A stretch of DNA of 5,706 bases, taken from an uncultured Saprospiraceae bacterium (lineage in GTDB: Bacteria > Bacteroidota > Bacteroidia > Chitinophagales > Saprospiraceae). Positions 1 through 5,706 of the stretch are shown here, piece by piece (within the stretch, counting starts at the first letter, position 1; every line of letters starts with the position of its first letter). Location of the stretch: positions 1 through 5,706 of the forward strand of contig CALGLS010000496.1 of the NCBI GenBank assembly GCA_937959375.1. Reading direction: 5' to 3'. The notes below the pieces were generated by a model that worked only from the letters and a program-made list of their open reading frames with translations, did no database searches and was not told the origin of the DNA. The translations under genes and the position numbers were made by a program.

Positions 1-534
1 TTCTCTAGCGTAATTTTCATTTGGAGAAGAAGCCTGATTAGCCTCTCCCCCCAAATAGATGAGCATAGCTCGGCAAACCGTGATTTGTTTTGTTAATTCA
101 CGAAAGTCACCAATTGAAAATTGTCGTAGTATATTCAAATAGATCCAACGAACCTCAGCATATCGTATGTCAGCTATAGCAAAATGGTTGTGCCAAAACA
201 AGGTCATCTTTTCGTGAATGGTTTGATTGTTTTGGCTCATTTGTAACATCCACCAAGACCACAAAGATCTATTTCTATCATAATTGGATTCGGGGTCAGA
301 TGGTTTTCCCACCCAACTTTCTCCAAGGCCTGCATGTGGGTCTTCTTCAAATCTGAAGTGAATGGGGGGATCAGGGATTTCAGCATCAGAAAACAAAGTA
401 TTTATCGATCCTTGTAAACCCTCGTCGATAGCTTGTTCTATCCGTATTTTCCCATGGTCAAAGACTGTACGACGTAAAAGATGTGCAGCTTCATCAAATG
501 TCCAAGAGCCGGTATATGGAGAAAGTAGAGGCAT
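1..534 (-). CDS. DUF1800 family protein, N-terminal part (cut by left window edge)
   Basis: The frame opens with ATG at 534 and stays open for 178 codons to the window edge. The start (MPLLSPYTGSW, then EAAHLLRRTVF at residues 15-25) matches the usual N-terminus of DUF1800 proteins, where a PLSG-like motif precedes AAHLLRRATFG. Further family landmarks are a Trp-rich segment (LWSWWMLQM, 91-99), EKMTLFWHNHF (108-118), a GDFRELTKQIT block (142-152) and PNENYARE at 171-178, exactly where the family continues with a conserved Glu-Leu-rich segment. Family members are typically 450-550 residues, so roughly 35-40% is present. The biochemical function of DUF1800 is not established; the genes are often followed by a DUF1501 gene, which would lie beyond the left edge. 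No signal peptide is visible at this start and no clear Shine-Dalgarno precedes it. Residues 154-155 are Cys-Arg where relatives usually have Asp-Pro. The family call is firm; the function is unknown. Confidence 0.9.
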   Translation of the reverse strand, partial: MPLLSPYTGSWTFDEAAHLLRRTVFDHGKIRIEQAIDEGLQGSINTLFSDAEIPDPPIHFRFEEDPHAGLGESWVGKPSDPESNYDRNRSLWSWWMLQMSQNNQTIHEKMTLFWHNHFAIADIRYAEVRWIYLNILRQFSIGDFRELTKQITVCRAMLIYLGGEANQASSPNENYARE

Positions 535-633
535 CTATGAATGATTAAAGAATAGTTTTTTGAATTCCAAAGCTTTTATTAAACAACAATATTTTAATCT
601 TGATTTTCATCAACTGAAATAATTTTTTAATAC

Positions 634-657
634 TGTTGTATCCCTTAATATACAACA
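634..657. repeat. 8-bp inverted repeat in divergent spacer, possible operator
   Basis: The arms TGTTGTAT (634-641) and ATACAACA (650-657) are perfect inverted complements separated by 8 nt. A further copy of the right half-site, ACAACAAT, lies at 583-590 and again overlaps the right arm at 652-659. The repeat sits between the divergently transcribed DUF1800 gene and the small membrane-protein gene. Arm length and spacing suit a dimeric regulator, and the AT-rich stem without a T-run argues against a terminator. No regulator gene is visible in the window, and short AT-rich symmetry can arise by chance in such a spacer, so the operator role is inference. Confidence 0.35.
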
Positions 658-765
658 ATTAATAGCCATCTAAAAATTAATTTTTTTTTAAGAATACAAA
701 GATTTATCGACTCGCAAAATTTAAAATTATTATCTTTCTTCCATTATCAAGGAAAACCAATAGAA

Positions 766-1227
766 ATGAAAAAATTACTACTATTCTTTAGTCTCTTACT
801 GACTGTTTCAAGTCTCCAAGCTGTGGTCACTACAAACCATGCTATATTCTTAGACCAAATCTATGATGTTAAGTTTGAGTACAAAATAACGGTTGATGAT
901 TTCATGAAAATGAATATCAAGGAAATCGAAAAGAAAAGAGGTAAAAAACTAAGATTCAAAGAGAAGCTTGCGCTAAAATTCGCAAAAAAACGAATGAAGA
1001 AGATACAAAAGAAAGGCGCTAGTCAATCCGATTTGGCTGCTGATGCAACTAACAATTCATTTGAGATTGTTCCATTCCTATTAGGATTATTGCTTTGGAT
1101 AATTGGCCCCTTAGTCGTTTGGCTAATCTGGCGTGATAAACATAAAACACGTGCCGCTTGGTATGGAGCAGCTGTTGTTACCATATTGTTCACTTTGCTT
1201 TTTGTGCTGTTGTTGAAGTTCGTTTAA
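766..1227 (+). CDS. Small exported/membrane protein of unknown function, basic middle and two C-terminal TM helices
   Basis: This 153-residue protein has a clear Sec signal peptide (MKKLLLFFSLLL, probable cleavage after SLQA at residue 19). A short polar segment follows, then a strikingly Lys/Arg-rich region at 52-83 containing KLRFKEKLALKFAKKRMKK. Two hydrophobic helices lie at about 101-122 and 131-152, joined by a short charged loop (WRDKHKTRAAW). The layout of a signal peptide, a KEKLALK-type basic helix and a two-helix C-terminus recalls unnamed small proteins that I recognise from Bacteroidota genomes; I cannot assign a function. An AAGGA sequence at 749-753 lies 12 nt before the ATG, a little far for a strong ribosome site. 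TATCTTTC at 731-738 is one mismatch from the -7 consensus TAnnTTTG, but no -33 TTG is apparent. The gene stands alone on the plus strand and has lower GC than its right-hand neighbours. Coding is likely because of the coherent signal peptide and helices. Confidence 0.8.
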   Translation: MKKLLLFFSLLLTVSSLQAVVTTNHAIFLDQIYDVKFEYKITVDDFMKMNIKEIEKKRGKKLRFKEKLALKFAKKRMKKIQKKGASQSDLAADATNNSFEIVPFLLGLLLWIIGPLVVWLIWRDKHKTRAAWYGAAVVTILFTLLFVLLLKFV

Positions 1228-1325
1228 GTAAGCTTAAGTTGGACGGATGAAGCAGGCTAAATTACTCCTAATCTAAAAGCAGTTATTGTCAAAGTGCCAT
1301 AAATCAACTCTAGCTTAGGATAACG

Positions 1326-1356
1326 AAAAAAGCCCGTTCCAAAGGAACAGACTTTT
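1326..1356 (-). terminator. Intrinsic terminator downstream of tRNA-His
   Basis: Read on the minus strand, the sequence forms a 13-bp stem (1344-1356 with 1328-1340) around a TTT loop, with a core of GTTCC/GGAAC and a run of six T on the 3' side (1331-1326). Two of the stem pairs are G-U wobbles that exist only in the minus-strand transcript; on the plus strand they become C-A mismatches. This shows the terminator is built for minus-strand transcription, meaning for the tRNA gene that ends 8 nt upstream of the hairpin. It could still stop some plus-strand transcription from the small gene ending at 1227. Confidence 0.8.
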
Positions 1357-1363
1357 CTTATCG

Positions 1364-1438
1364 GGTGAAAGACGGGATTCGAACCCGCGACCCTCGGTAC
1401 CACAAACCGATGCTCTAACCAACTGAGCTACAATCACC
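1364..1438 (-). tRNA. tRNA-His (anticodon GTG)
   Basis: A full cloverleaf can be read on the minus strand. The acceptor 5' strand is at 1437-1431, the D-stem GCTC/GAGC encloses loop AGTTGGTTA, the anticodon stem TCGGT/ACCGA encloses loop TTGTGGT with anticodon GTG (1403-1401), and the T-stem GCGGG/CCCGT encloses loop TTCGAAT. A G at 1438 serves as the extra G-1 that pairs with C73 (1364), the histidine identity element, which supports the anticodon call. CCA is not encoded; the bases after C73 are CGA, so CCA would be added after transcription. The acceptor stem has two adjacent U-U oppositions (positions 5-68 and 6-67), flanked by normal pairs. The gene has its own promoter element and terminator and appears to be a single-gene unit. 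Confidence 0.95.
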
Positions 1439-1461
1439 AGGTGCTTTTTTAGGAAAGCGAT

Positions 1462-1470
1462 GCAAATATA
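1462..1470 (-). promoter_or_regulatory. Bacteroidota-type -7 promoter element for tRNA-His
   Basis: The minus strand reads TATATTTGC, which fits the -7 consensus TAnnTTTG used by the primary sigma factor of Bacteroidota. It ends 24 nt before the mature tRNA 5' end, which leaves room for a short leader removed by RNase P. A matching -33 TTG at the usual distance is not clear; a TTTC lies in about the right region. The position directly upstream of a stable-RNA gene supports the call. Confidence 0.7.
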
Positions 1471-1587
1471 GGCAAGTTCCTAATAAAGGGAAAGTATATT
1501 GAAAGAATTTTTTACTTCTTTTTCCACATTGCTTTATTTCCTCTTTCTCGCTGACAATCAAGCCTTTCCAAGGAAGTCAAGCAAGCT

Positions 1588-3234
1588 TTAGTCGAAAGAT
1601 TCGGGATTTCTACTATTGAATTCCTTTACAAAACGATCAACTTTGTCTTCCAAATCATCTGAACTCGCATCATAATCAGGAATTCCACTGGCCTTTTCAG
1701 GAAATTCTTCCACATACATTGTGGTGGATGGGAAGGCAAAACGAACTCCTAATACTTCGGCCAGTTCCATGATTCCTAATAAAAAACCCTCCTTCACTTT
1801 AGCCTCCGTTGCGGAATCCGCTACATCCAATAAGGTTCTTAGATTGACATTTAAAGAGGATGCTTCCAAAGCATTTAGATGCACTCTATAACTATCCTCT
1901 ACAGTAAATGGATGAGCGTCCAACATAGCTCGCAAACCAGACAAATATTGCTTGATCAAAGCTGGAGGGGTATCATAAGTTAAACCAATGTTGATCGTAA
2001 ACAAGCGATGCTTTCTCATCCCTTTATTATCTACCACCATATTTGCAATTGAACCATTCGGAACAGAAATAATACTCGTATCAGCTGATTGAATTCTTGT
2101 AGTTCTAAATCCTACTTCTACAATAGTACCAGCAAAACCAGAACCTACCACATAGTCACCAATCTGAAAAGGTCGATCAAAGAATATCATAGCCGAACCA
2201 ATTAGATTCTTAACTGTGTCTTGAGCGGCAAGGGCTAAGGCCAAACCACCGATGGATACACCAGCAATTAATGCGGTAACATTTACTTTGAGTAAACTCA
2301 AAATTTCTATAACACCTCCCAATACAATTATGATTTGGAAAATCCGTGAGAGGATCGGCATCAACTGCTCATCCATCTTGCTCTCTGTGGTACTCGTATA
2401 GCTCGCAACGTAACCCATAATCAATTTCAGAATGCGAAGTAAAGCCAGTACAATAACAAATGTAATGGCAATATTAAAACCAAGCAAAGCCCATTCTGCA
2501 GCTACGATTGGCAATTGCAAAACAGGTAAAAGTGTGCGAGCAAACCAAAGCAATAAGATTAGTGAAATGGCATGTGCTATTTTCACCACCTGCACTGTGT
2601 CTACAACTTTAGTTTTAATTCTATTTTGCAAAAAGCCCTTAATCAATGGCAGTAAGAGTTGAGATAATAACCAACGCCCTGCCCATATCAAGGCCATCAA
2701 AATAAGTATGGCTAGATATTGCCACGCAGCTAAACCTAAAAATTTGCCACCTTTGGTATTGGGAAATAACTGGAGTAATCGATCTGTCCCAAATGGATAA
2801 GTTTCCTTATGTAGTGCTGAAAGATTAGTGAGACTCGATTGAGAAAAGAACCAACGGTTTCCAACTTCACGAGCTAAAAACAACTCTGGGAGCTTAACGG
2901 GGAAAGGCGTATAAAAATGTTTTTGACTTAGCGAATCAATATAATCCTGTTCTTGCGGAAGCTGATTTAAATGCACAAACAATCCTTTTCCATCCAATAC
3001 TTGTTTTAACTTAATGGCATATTCGATGCGCGTCAAACTATCTGTAATACTTGGCGATATGGTCTTCGCTGCGATTTCAGGAGCATAGGAATCGGCTTGG
3101 AGATAATACAGATGTACGTACATGGTATTGTAAGGACTGTTCATCAATGGCGGTGGCGCTACTTGACTTTGCCCTTGTGCGAAGAGGTATACCAATATAA
3201 AAAAAAGGATACTTATGTGTTTTCTTGGTTTCAT
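1588..3234 (-). CDS. MscS-family mechanosensitive ion channel with secreted N-terminal domain
   Basis: This 548-residue inner-membrane channel would open under membrane tension to release solutes during osmotic downshock. It starts with a signal peptide (residues 1 to about 22, hydrophobic core ILFFILVYLF), followed by a periplasmic domain of about 140 residues (24-165) that contains SPYNTMYVHLYYLQ and YPFGTDRLLQLFP. Hydrophobic segments follow near 169-191, 214-238, 246-272 and 293-315. The pore-lining helix is at about 317-350 with the Gly/Ala-rich AGVSIGGLALALAAQ. The beta domain comes next (FDRPFQIGDYVVGSGFAGT, 352-370, then SVPNGSIANMVVDN, 390-403), and a cytoplasmic alpha/beta domain runs to about 510. 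The tail is acidic. It is much longer than E. coli MscS (286 residues), mostly because of the N-terminal domain and extra helices, a form I recognise in Bacteroidota. It lies 119 nt downstream of the OmpA-type gene on the same strand. No good Shine-Dalgarno or promoter consensus was found in that gap. The family is certain; gating properties and any solute preference are not visible. Confidence 0.95.
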   Translation of the reverse strand: MKPRKHISILFFILVYLFAQGQSQVAPPPLMNSPYNTMYVHLYYLQADSYAPEIAAKTISPSITDSLTRIEYAIKLKQVLDGKGLFVHLNQLPQEQDYIDSLSQKHFYTPFPVKLPELFLAREVGNRWFFSQSSLTNLSALHKETYPFGTDRLLQLFPNTKGGKFLGLAAWQYLAILILMALIWAGRWLLSQLLLPLIKGFLQNRIKTKVVDTVQVVKIAHAISLILLLWFARTLLPVLQLPIVAAEWALLGFNIAITFVIVLALLRILKLIMGYVASYTSTTESKMDEQLMPILSRIFQIIIVLGGVIEILSLLKVNVTALIAGVSIGGLALALAAQDTVKNLIGSAMIFFDRPFQIGDYVVGSGFAGTIVEVGFRTTRIQSADTSIISVPNGSIANMVVDNKGMRKHRLFTINIGLTYDTPPALIKQYLSGLRAMLDAHPFTVEDSYRVHLNALEASSLNVNLRTLLDVADSATEAKVKEGFLLGIMELAEVLGVRFAFPSTTMYVEEFPEKASGIPDYDASSDDLEDKVDRFVKEFNSRNPESFD

Positions 3235-3353
3235 GTGGTGAAGATAGTAGAATGAATTGAAAATGTCATGTCTCTAAATTTTAAAAGCAGGGTGATTTTA
3301 ATTTAAGGTCCAAAGTCGAATGTTTCTTTTTCCTCAATTATATAAATTATAAA

Positions 3354-5468
3354 TTACTCTACACGCAAAATTTTCAGTTCGACACGTTGGTTTTTTCTAC
3401 GACCTTCTCGTGTCTCATTTGTAGCAATAGGACGACTTTTGCCATAGCCTTTATGGTAAACTTGATTGGCAGCTACGCCACGTTCTTTAAAGTAGGCTGC
3501 GACCTCAGCAGCACGATCGCGGGAAAGTTGTATCGCAAAACTTGCCCCACAGATTCCGTTAGTGTGACCACCTACTTCCACCACTAAATTACGGTTTCGC
3601 AGCAGAAAGCGTAAGCAACGATCTAACTCTGTCGTACTCTCTTCCTTTAGTACGGATTCGTTCGCAGTAAAAAAGATATTATTCAAAGGTATCGTTAGCC
3701 CTTCTCTAATAGGTACAAGCAAAATAGATTGTGATTGCTCGCGATAAATAACTTCTAATTCGGAATTGTCTTTTTCTTCAACCAGAGGCAGTAATGATCC
3801 GCCATTGTCCACTTCTTCTATCTCCTCTTTCGTCGTTTTTATAAGGATGCTTTCCGAAAAATACCCATCTACTTCGGCGGTAACAGCTAAGTTGTCTCCA
3901 TAAGGAGCGACGATAGTATAGGCCCCATCATCGCAGGTCTCAATAAATCGTTTGCGATCATTTTTTCCTAAACTGTTATAAACCAATCGGCCTGAAAGTT
4001 TTTTTTTCGTCTGGCGATCAAGCAATTCTCCATGTACCAATACTACCGGCTCGGGCTGAAGTTCTCTTGGAAAGGGTATACGATATAAGTCCTGATTACC
4101 ACTTATTTTTTTGGTTGAATAATAGATGTACTCACCAGAGGCAGAGATGGAAAAACCTCGATCGTGGCTACTCGTATTGATACCTGGTCCCAAGTTCACC
4201 GGTTCACTCCAATTGGTCCAACTATCATCTTGGCGTATACTCTTAAAAATATCTGTTCCGCCATATCCGGGATGCCCAACGCTACCGAAATATAAGGTTT
4301 TATTATCGGCGGCGAGTAGGACGTCATCTTCTGCAAATTTGGTATTAATGGTAGGTCCCAGATTCATCGGTTCACTAAAATGACCATTAGCTTGACGAAA
4401 AGAAACGTAGATATCATGACTACCATGGGTATCGTTTCTTTCCACACAAGACAATAAATATTGTTCATCGTGGGTAATTTGATAGTCGATGTAAATACTT
4501 CGATTATACGCTCCGTCAATAGGTACGTCTACTGGAAAAGACCAAGTCCCATCCTCATTACGACAGCTCATTACGATACCTGTTTTTGGAGACTCTCCGA
4601 ACGCGACTTTTTCATAACTATTGGCCAAGTACAGTCGCCTACCAGAGGGTGATATGGAAAACGCTAGGTGTGATGTCCCATCGTTAATCGGAGCCGGCAA
4701 GTCGATTGGATCAGACCATGCTCCATTCGGCAAACGTTCACTTCGCCAGACATGATCATCGCTAGATAGAATCGTCTGATGTTGGGGGTGTCCTTTACGG
4801 TTGAAAAATAATGTTTTCCCGTCGGCTGATTCAAAGGCTTTGAAATCAAAGTAAGGTGAATTAAGCGTTTCCAGTTCTTCTGCTTCACCATAGATGGCGT
4901 CAGATACTAGAATTTCGTGGTCCTTCACTAGTGTAGTATCTGATGGTGCTGGACTTACTATACCGACTGCGTCAATTAAGTTATAACCCTTTACAAATAA
5001 CGTCGCTACCGACAAGCGTACTTCCTTTACATTCGGAATTGGTGGATTCACAATAGCCTTCAGGATACCGTAATTCGTTTCCATTTGATTCGGATAATTT
5101 AGATAAATCAAATGCTCTACATCGTTCGTGTCAAACACCTTTATCGTTTTTATAGCTCCGGGATTTTGAACTTCAAACACTAATACCCGTTCCACCGTCA
5201 TCGGCTCTGCAAATCGGAGCTGTATAACATCGGATCGCATGGACTGTGGATATGCAGGCGACCATGCCCTTTCGTAGGTAGTTGTATCGCCGGCAATTAC
5301 ATTCGGTGGCCCGAGTAATTGCTGCGCCGAATAAGGTCCAATATGATTCCGCTCTGAAGTTACGGATATAATTTCACTAGCCCATTGCGTCTGCTGAGCT
5401 GGAAGGAGTTGGTTTATTATCAATAATAGTAGCAGTGATGTTAGTTTTTTCATGGGTCGTGCGTACAT
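3354..5468 (-). CDS. Exported envelope protein: galactose-binding-like domain, PD40 propeller, regulatory-like domain, OmpA peptidoglycan-binding domain
   Basis: The 704-residue protein probably starts at Met6 (ATG at 5451-5453), because MKKLTSLLLLLIINQLLPAQ is then a clean signal peptide; the longer start adds MYARP. There is no lipobox cysteine, so it should be a soluble periplasmic or secreted protein. Residues 28-171 resemble a discoidin-like domain (PYSAQQLLGPPNV, then VIQLRFAEPMTVERVLVFEV, then KTIKVFDTNDVEHLIY). Residues 200-466 hold about five PD40-type blades with the pattern S-x-D/S-G-x-x-L/I-Y (SADGKTLFF, SPSGRRLYL, AADNKTLYF, SASGEYIYY) and four spaced WSxPxxL-type linkers (for example FSEPMNLGPTINT). 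Residues 474-545 look like a carboxypeptidase-regulatory-like beta domain. Residues 594-702 are an OmpA C-terminal domain (FFTANESVL, GHTN, LSRDRAAEV, GYGKSRPIATNETREGR, NQRVEL), which anchors to peptidoglycan. The propeller, regulatory and OmpA order is like PorE of the type IX secretion system, but PorE is a lipoprotein with TPRs, so I do not assign that name. The gene lies 26-41 nt after the transporter gene. Confidence 0.9.
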   Translation of the reverse strand: MYARPMKKLTSLLLLLIINQLLPAQQTQWASEIISVTSERNHIGPYSAQQLLGPPNVIAGDTTTYERAWSPAYPQSMRSDVIQLRFAEPMTVERVLVFEVQNPGAIKTIKVFDTNDVEHLIYLNYPNQMETNYGILKAIVNPPIPNVKEVRLSVATLFVKGYNLIDAVGIVSPAPSDTTLVKDHEILVSDAIYGEAEELETLNSPYFDFKAFESADGKTLFFNRKGHPQHQTILSSDDHVWRSERLPNGAWSDPIDLPAPINDGTSHLAFSISPSGRRLYLANSYEKVAFGESPKTGIVMSCRNEDGTWSFPVDVPIDGAYNRSIYIDYQITHDEQYLLSCVERNDTHGSHDIYVSFRQANGHFSEPMNLGPTINTKFAEDDVLLAADNKTLYFGSVGHPGYGGTDIFKSIRQDDSWTNWSEPVNLGPGINTSSHDRGFSISASGEYIYYSTKKISGNQDLYRIPFPRELQPEPVVLVHGELLDRQTKKKLSGRLVYNSLGKNDRKRFIETCDDGAYTIVAPYGDNLAVTAEVDGYFSESILIKTTKEEIEEVDNGGSLLPLVEEKDNSELEVIYREQSQSILLVPIREGLTIPLNNIFFTANESVLKEESTTELDRCLRFLLRNRNLVVEVGGHTNGICGASFAIQLSRDRAAEVAAYFKERGVAANQVYHKGYGKSRPIATNETREGRRKNQRVELKILRVE

Positions 5469-5494
5469 CTACATCTTTGACAAATAATTTCTTT

Positions 5495-5706
5495 CTACTT
5501 CAATGCTTTTTTCCTAGATCCAACCAACCACCTCCACAGGTCATCCATCTGTCCATTGATGAAGAGAACTCCTGATAGCAACAAGATAGCTGCAATAATA
5601 GATTGAGAAGAAAACTGCTCAGCGTTTAACCACCAACCTAAGAATAAGGCAACAACTGGATTTACGAAAGTACTTGTCACTACCTTTTCTGGAGATACCT
5701 TTTTGA
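5495..5706 (-). CDS. EamA/DMT-family transporter, C-terminal end (cut by right window edge)
   Basis: The open frame enters from the right edge and ends at TAG (5497-5495), giving 69 codons. The segment VSPEKVVTSTFVNPVVALFL, then GWWLNAE, matches the ninth-helix region of EamA transporters, where a (Y/F)xNPVVAxLLGWLLLGE motif is typical. It is followed by a last hydrophobic helix (SIIAAILLLSGVLFING) and a short basic tail ending RKKALK. Such proteins have ten helices in two EamA repeats and export or import small metabolites; the substrate cannot be told from the tail. A GTG at 5680-5678 could be mistaken for a start, but the frame and the family similarity continue upstream of it. The stop lies 26 nt before the long start of the OmpA-type gene, so the two may share a transcript. 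Confidence 0.88.
   Translation of the reverse strand, partial: KKVSPEKVVTSTFVNPVVALFLGWWLNAEQFSSQSIIAAILLLSGVLFINGQMDDLWRWLVGSRKKALK

Noticed and set aside
362..544. Plus-strand open frame of 60 residues
   Set aside because: It is antisense to the well-supported DUF1800 gene and its translation has no recognisable features.
672..689. A-tract/T-tract palindrome followed by nine T
   Set aside because: It is low-complexity AT sequence in an AT-rich spacer; it lacks a GC stem and cannot be told from background, though it could bend DNA.
1224..1237. Small hairpin TTAAG-TAAG-CTTAA over the stop of the small membrane-protein gene, as a terminator
   Set aside because: The stem is only 5 bp, AT-rich, and has no T-run after it.
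2432..2662. Plus-strand open frame of 76 residues
   Set aside because: It lies antisense within the MscS membrane-helix region and shows no independent coding signal.
3321..3325. Possible -7 promoter element in the gap before the MscS gene (minus strand CGACTTTG)
   Set aside because: Two of the defined consensus bases are wrong and no -33 element is spaced correctly.
3387..4652. Three plus-strand open frames (3387-3587, 4126-4383, 4461-4652)
   Set aside because: All are antisense to the OmpA-type gene, whose domains are continuous across these positions.
4664..4891. Minus-strand open frame of 75 residues
   Set aside because: It is out of frame inside the PD40 propeller region of the OmpA-type gene, which translates without a break there.
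3354..5468. Naming the OmpA-type protein PorE of the type IX secretion system
   Set aside because: It lacks TPRs and a lipobox, has an extra N-terminal domain, and no other secretion-system gene is in the window.
5678..5680. GTG as start codon of a 61-residue protein
   Set aside because: The EamA family similarity continues upstream of the GTG to the window edge, so it is an internal valine.

Overview
The window looks like ordinary chromosome of a member of the Bacteroidota. Three things point there: a TATATTTGC element upstream of the tRNA gene, which fits the Bacteroidota -7 promoter consensus TAnnTTTG; AT-rich spacers with little Shine-Dalgarno signal; and protein types common in that phylum (DUF1800, an MscS channel with a secreted N-terminal domain, a PD40/OmpA envelope protein). 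The genus cannot be fixed from this sequence; a Saprospiraceae- or Cytophagales-like organism is a guess.

Layout from left to right. Positions 1-534 (minus) hold the N-terminal third or so of a DUF1800 protein that runs off the left edge. Positions 535-765 are an AT-rich divergent spacer with an 8-bp inverted repeat and one additional half-site. Positions 766-1227 (plus) encode a small exported or membrane protein of unknown function with a very basic middle and two C-terminal membrane helices. Positions 1364-1438 (minus) are tRNA-His(GTG), with its own promoter element at 1462-1470 and an intrinsic terminator at 1326-1356. Positions 1588-3234 (minus) encode an MscS-family mechanosensitive channel. 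Positions 3354-5468 (minus) encode a large exported envelope protein with a galactose-binding-like domain, a PD40 propeller, a carboxypeptidase-regulatory-like domain and an OmpA peptidoglycan-binding domain. Positions 5495-5706 (minus) are the C-terminal end of an EamA/DMT transporter that runs off the right edge.

The three right-hand minus-strand genes lie in the order transporter, OmpA-type protein, MscS channel. The first two are only 26-41 nt apart and may be co-transcribed; the channel follows after a 119-nt AT-rich gap and may have its own promoter. A peptidoglycan-anchored protein beside a tension-gated channel suggests a cell-envelope integrity or turgor role, but this is inference from adjacency. 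I found no CRISPR array, insertion sequence, phage gene, toxin-antitoxin pair or defence system. The points most worth a second look are the domain architecture of the OmpA-type protein, its Asn in place of the usual peptidoglycan-binding Asp, two adjacent U-U oppositions in the tRNA-His acceptor stem, and the inverted repeat in the divergent spacer.
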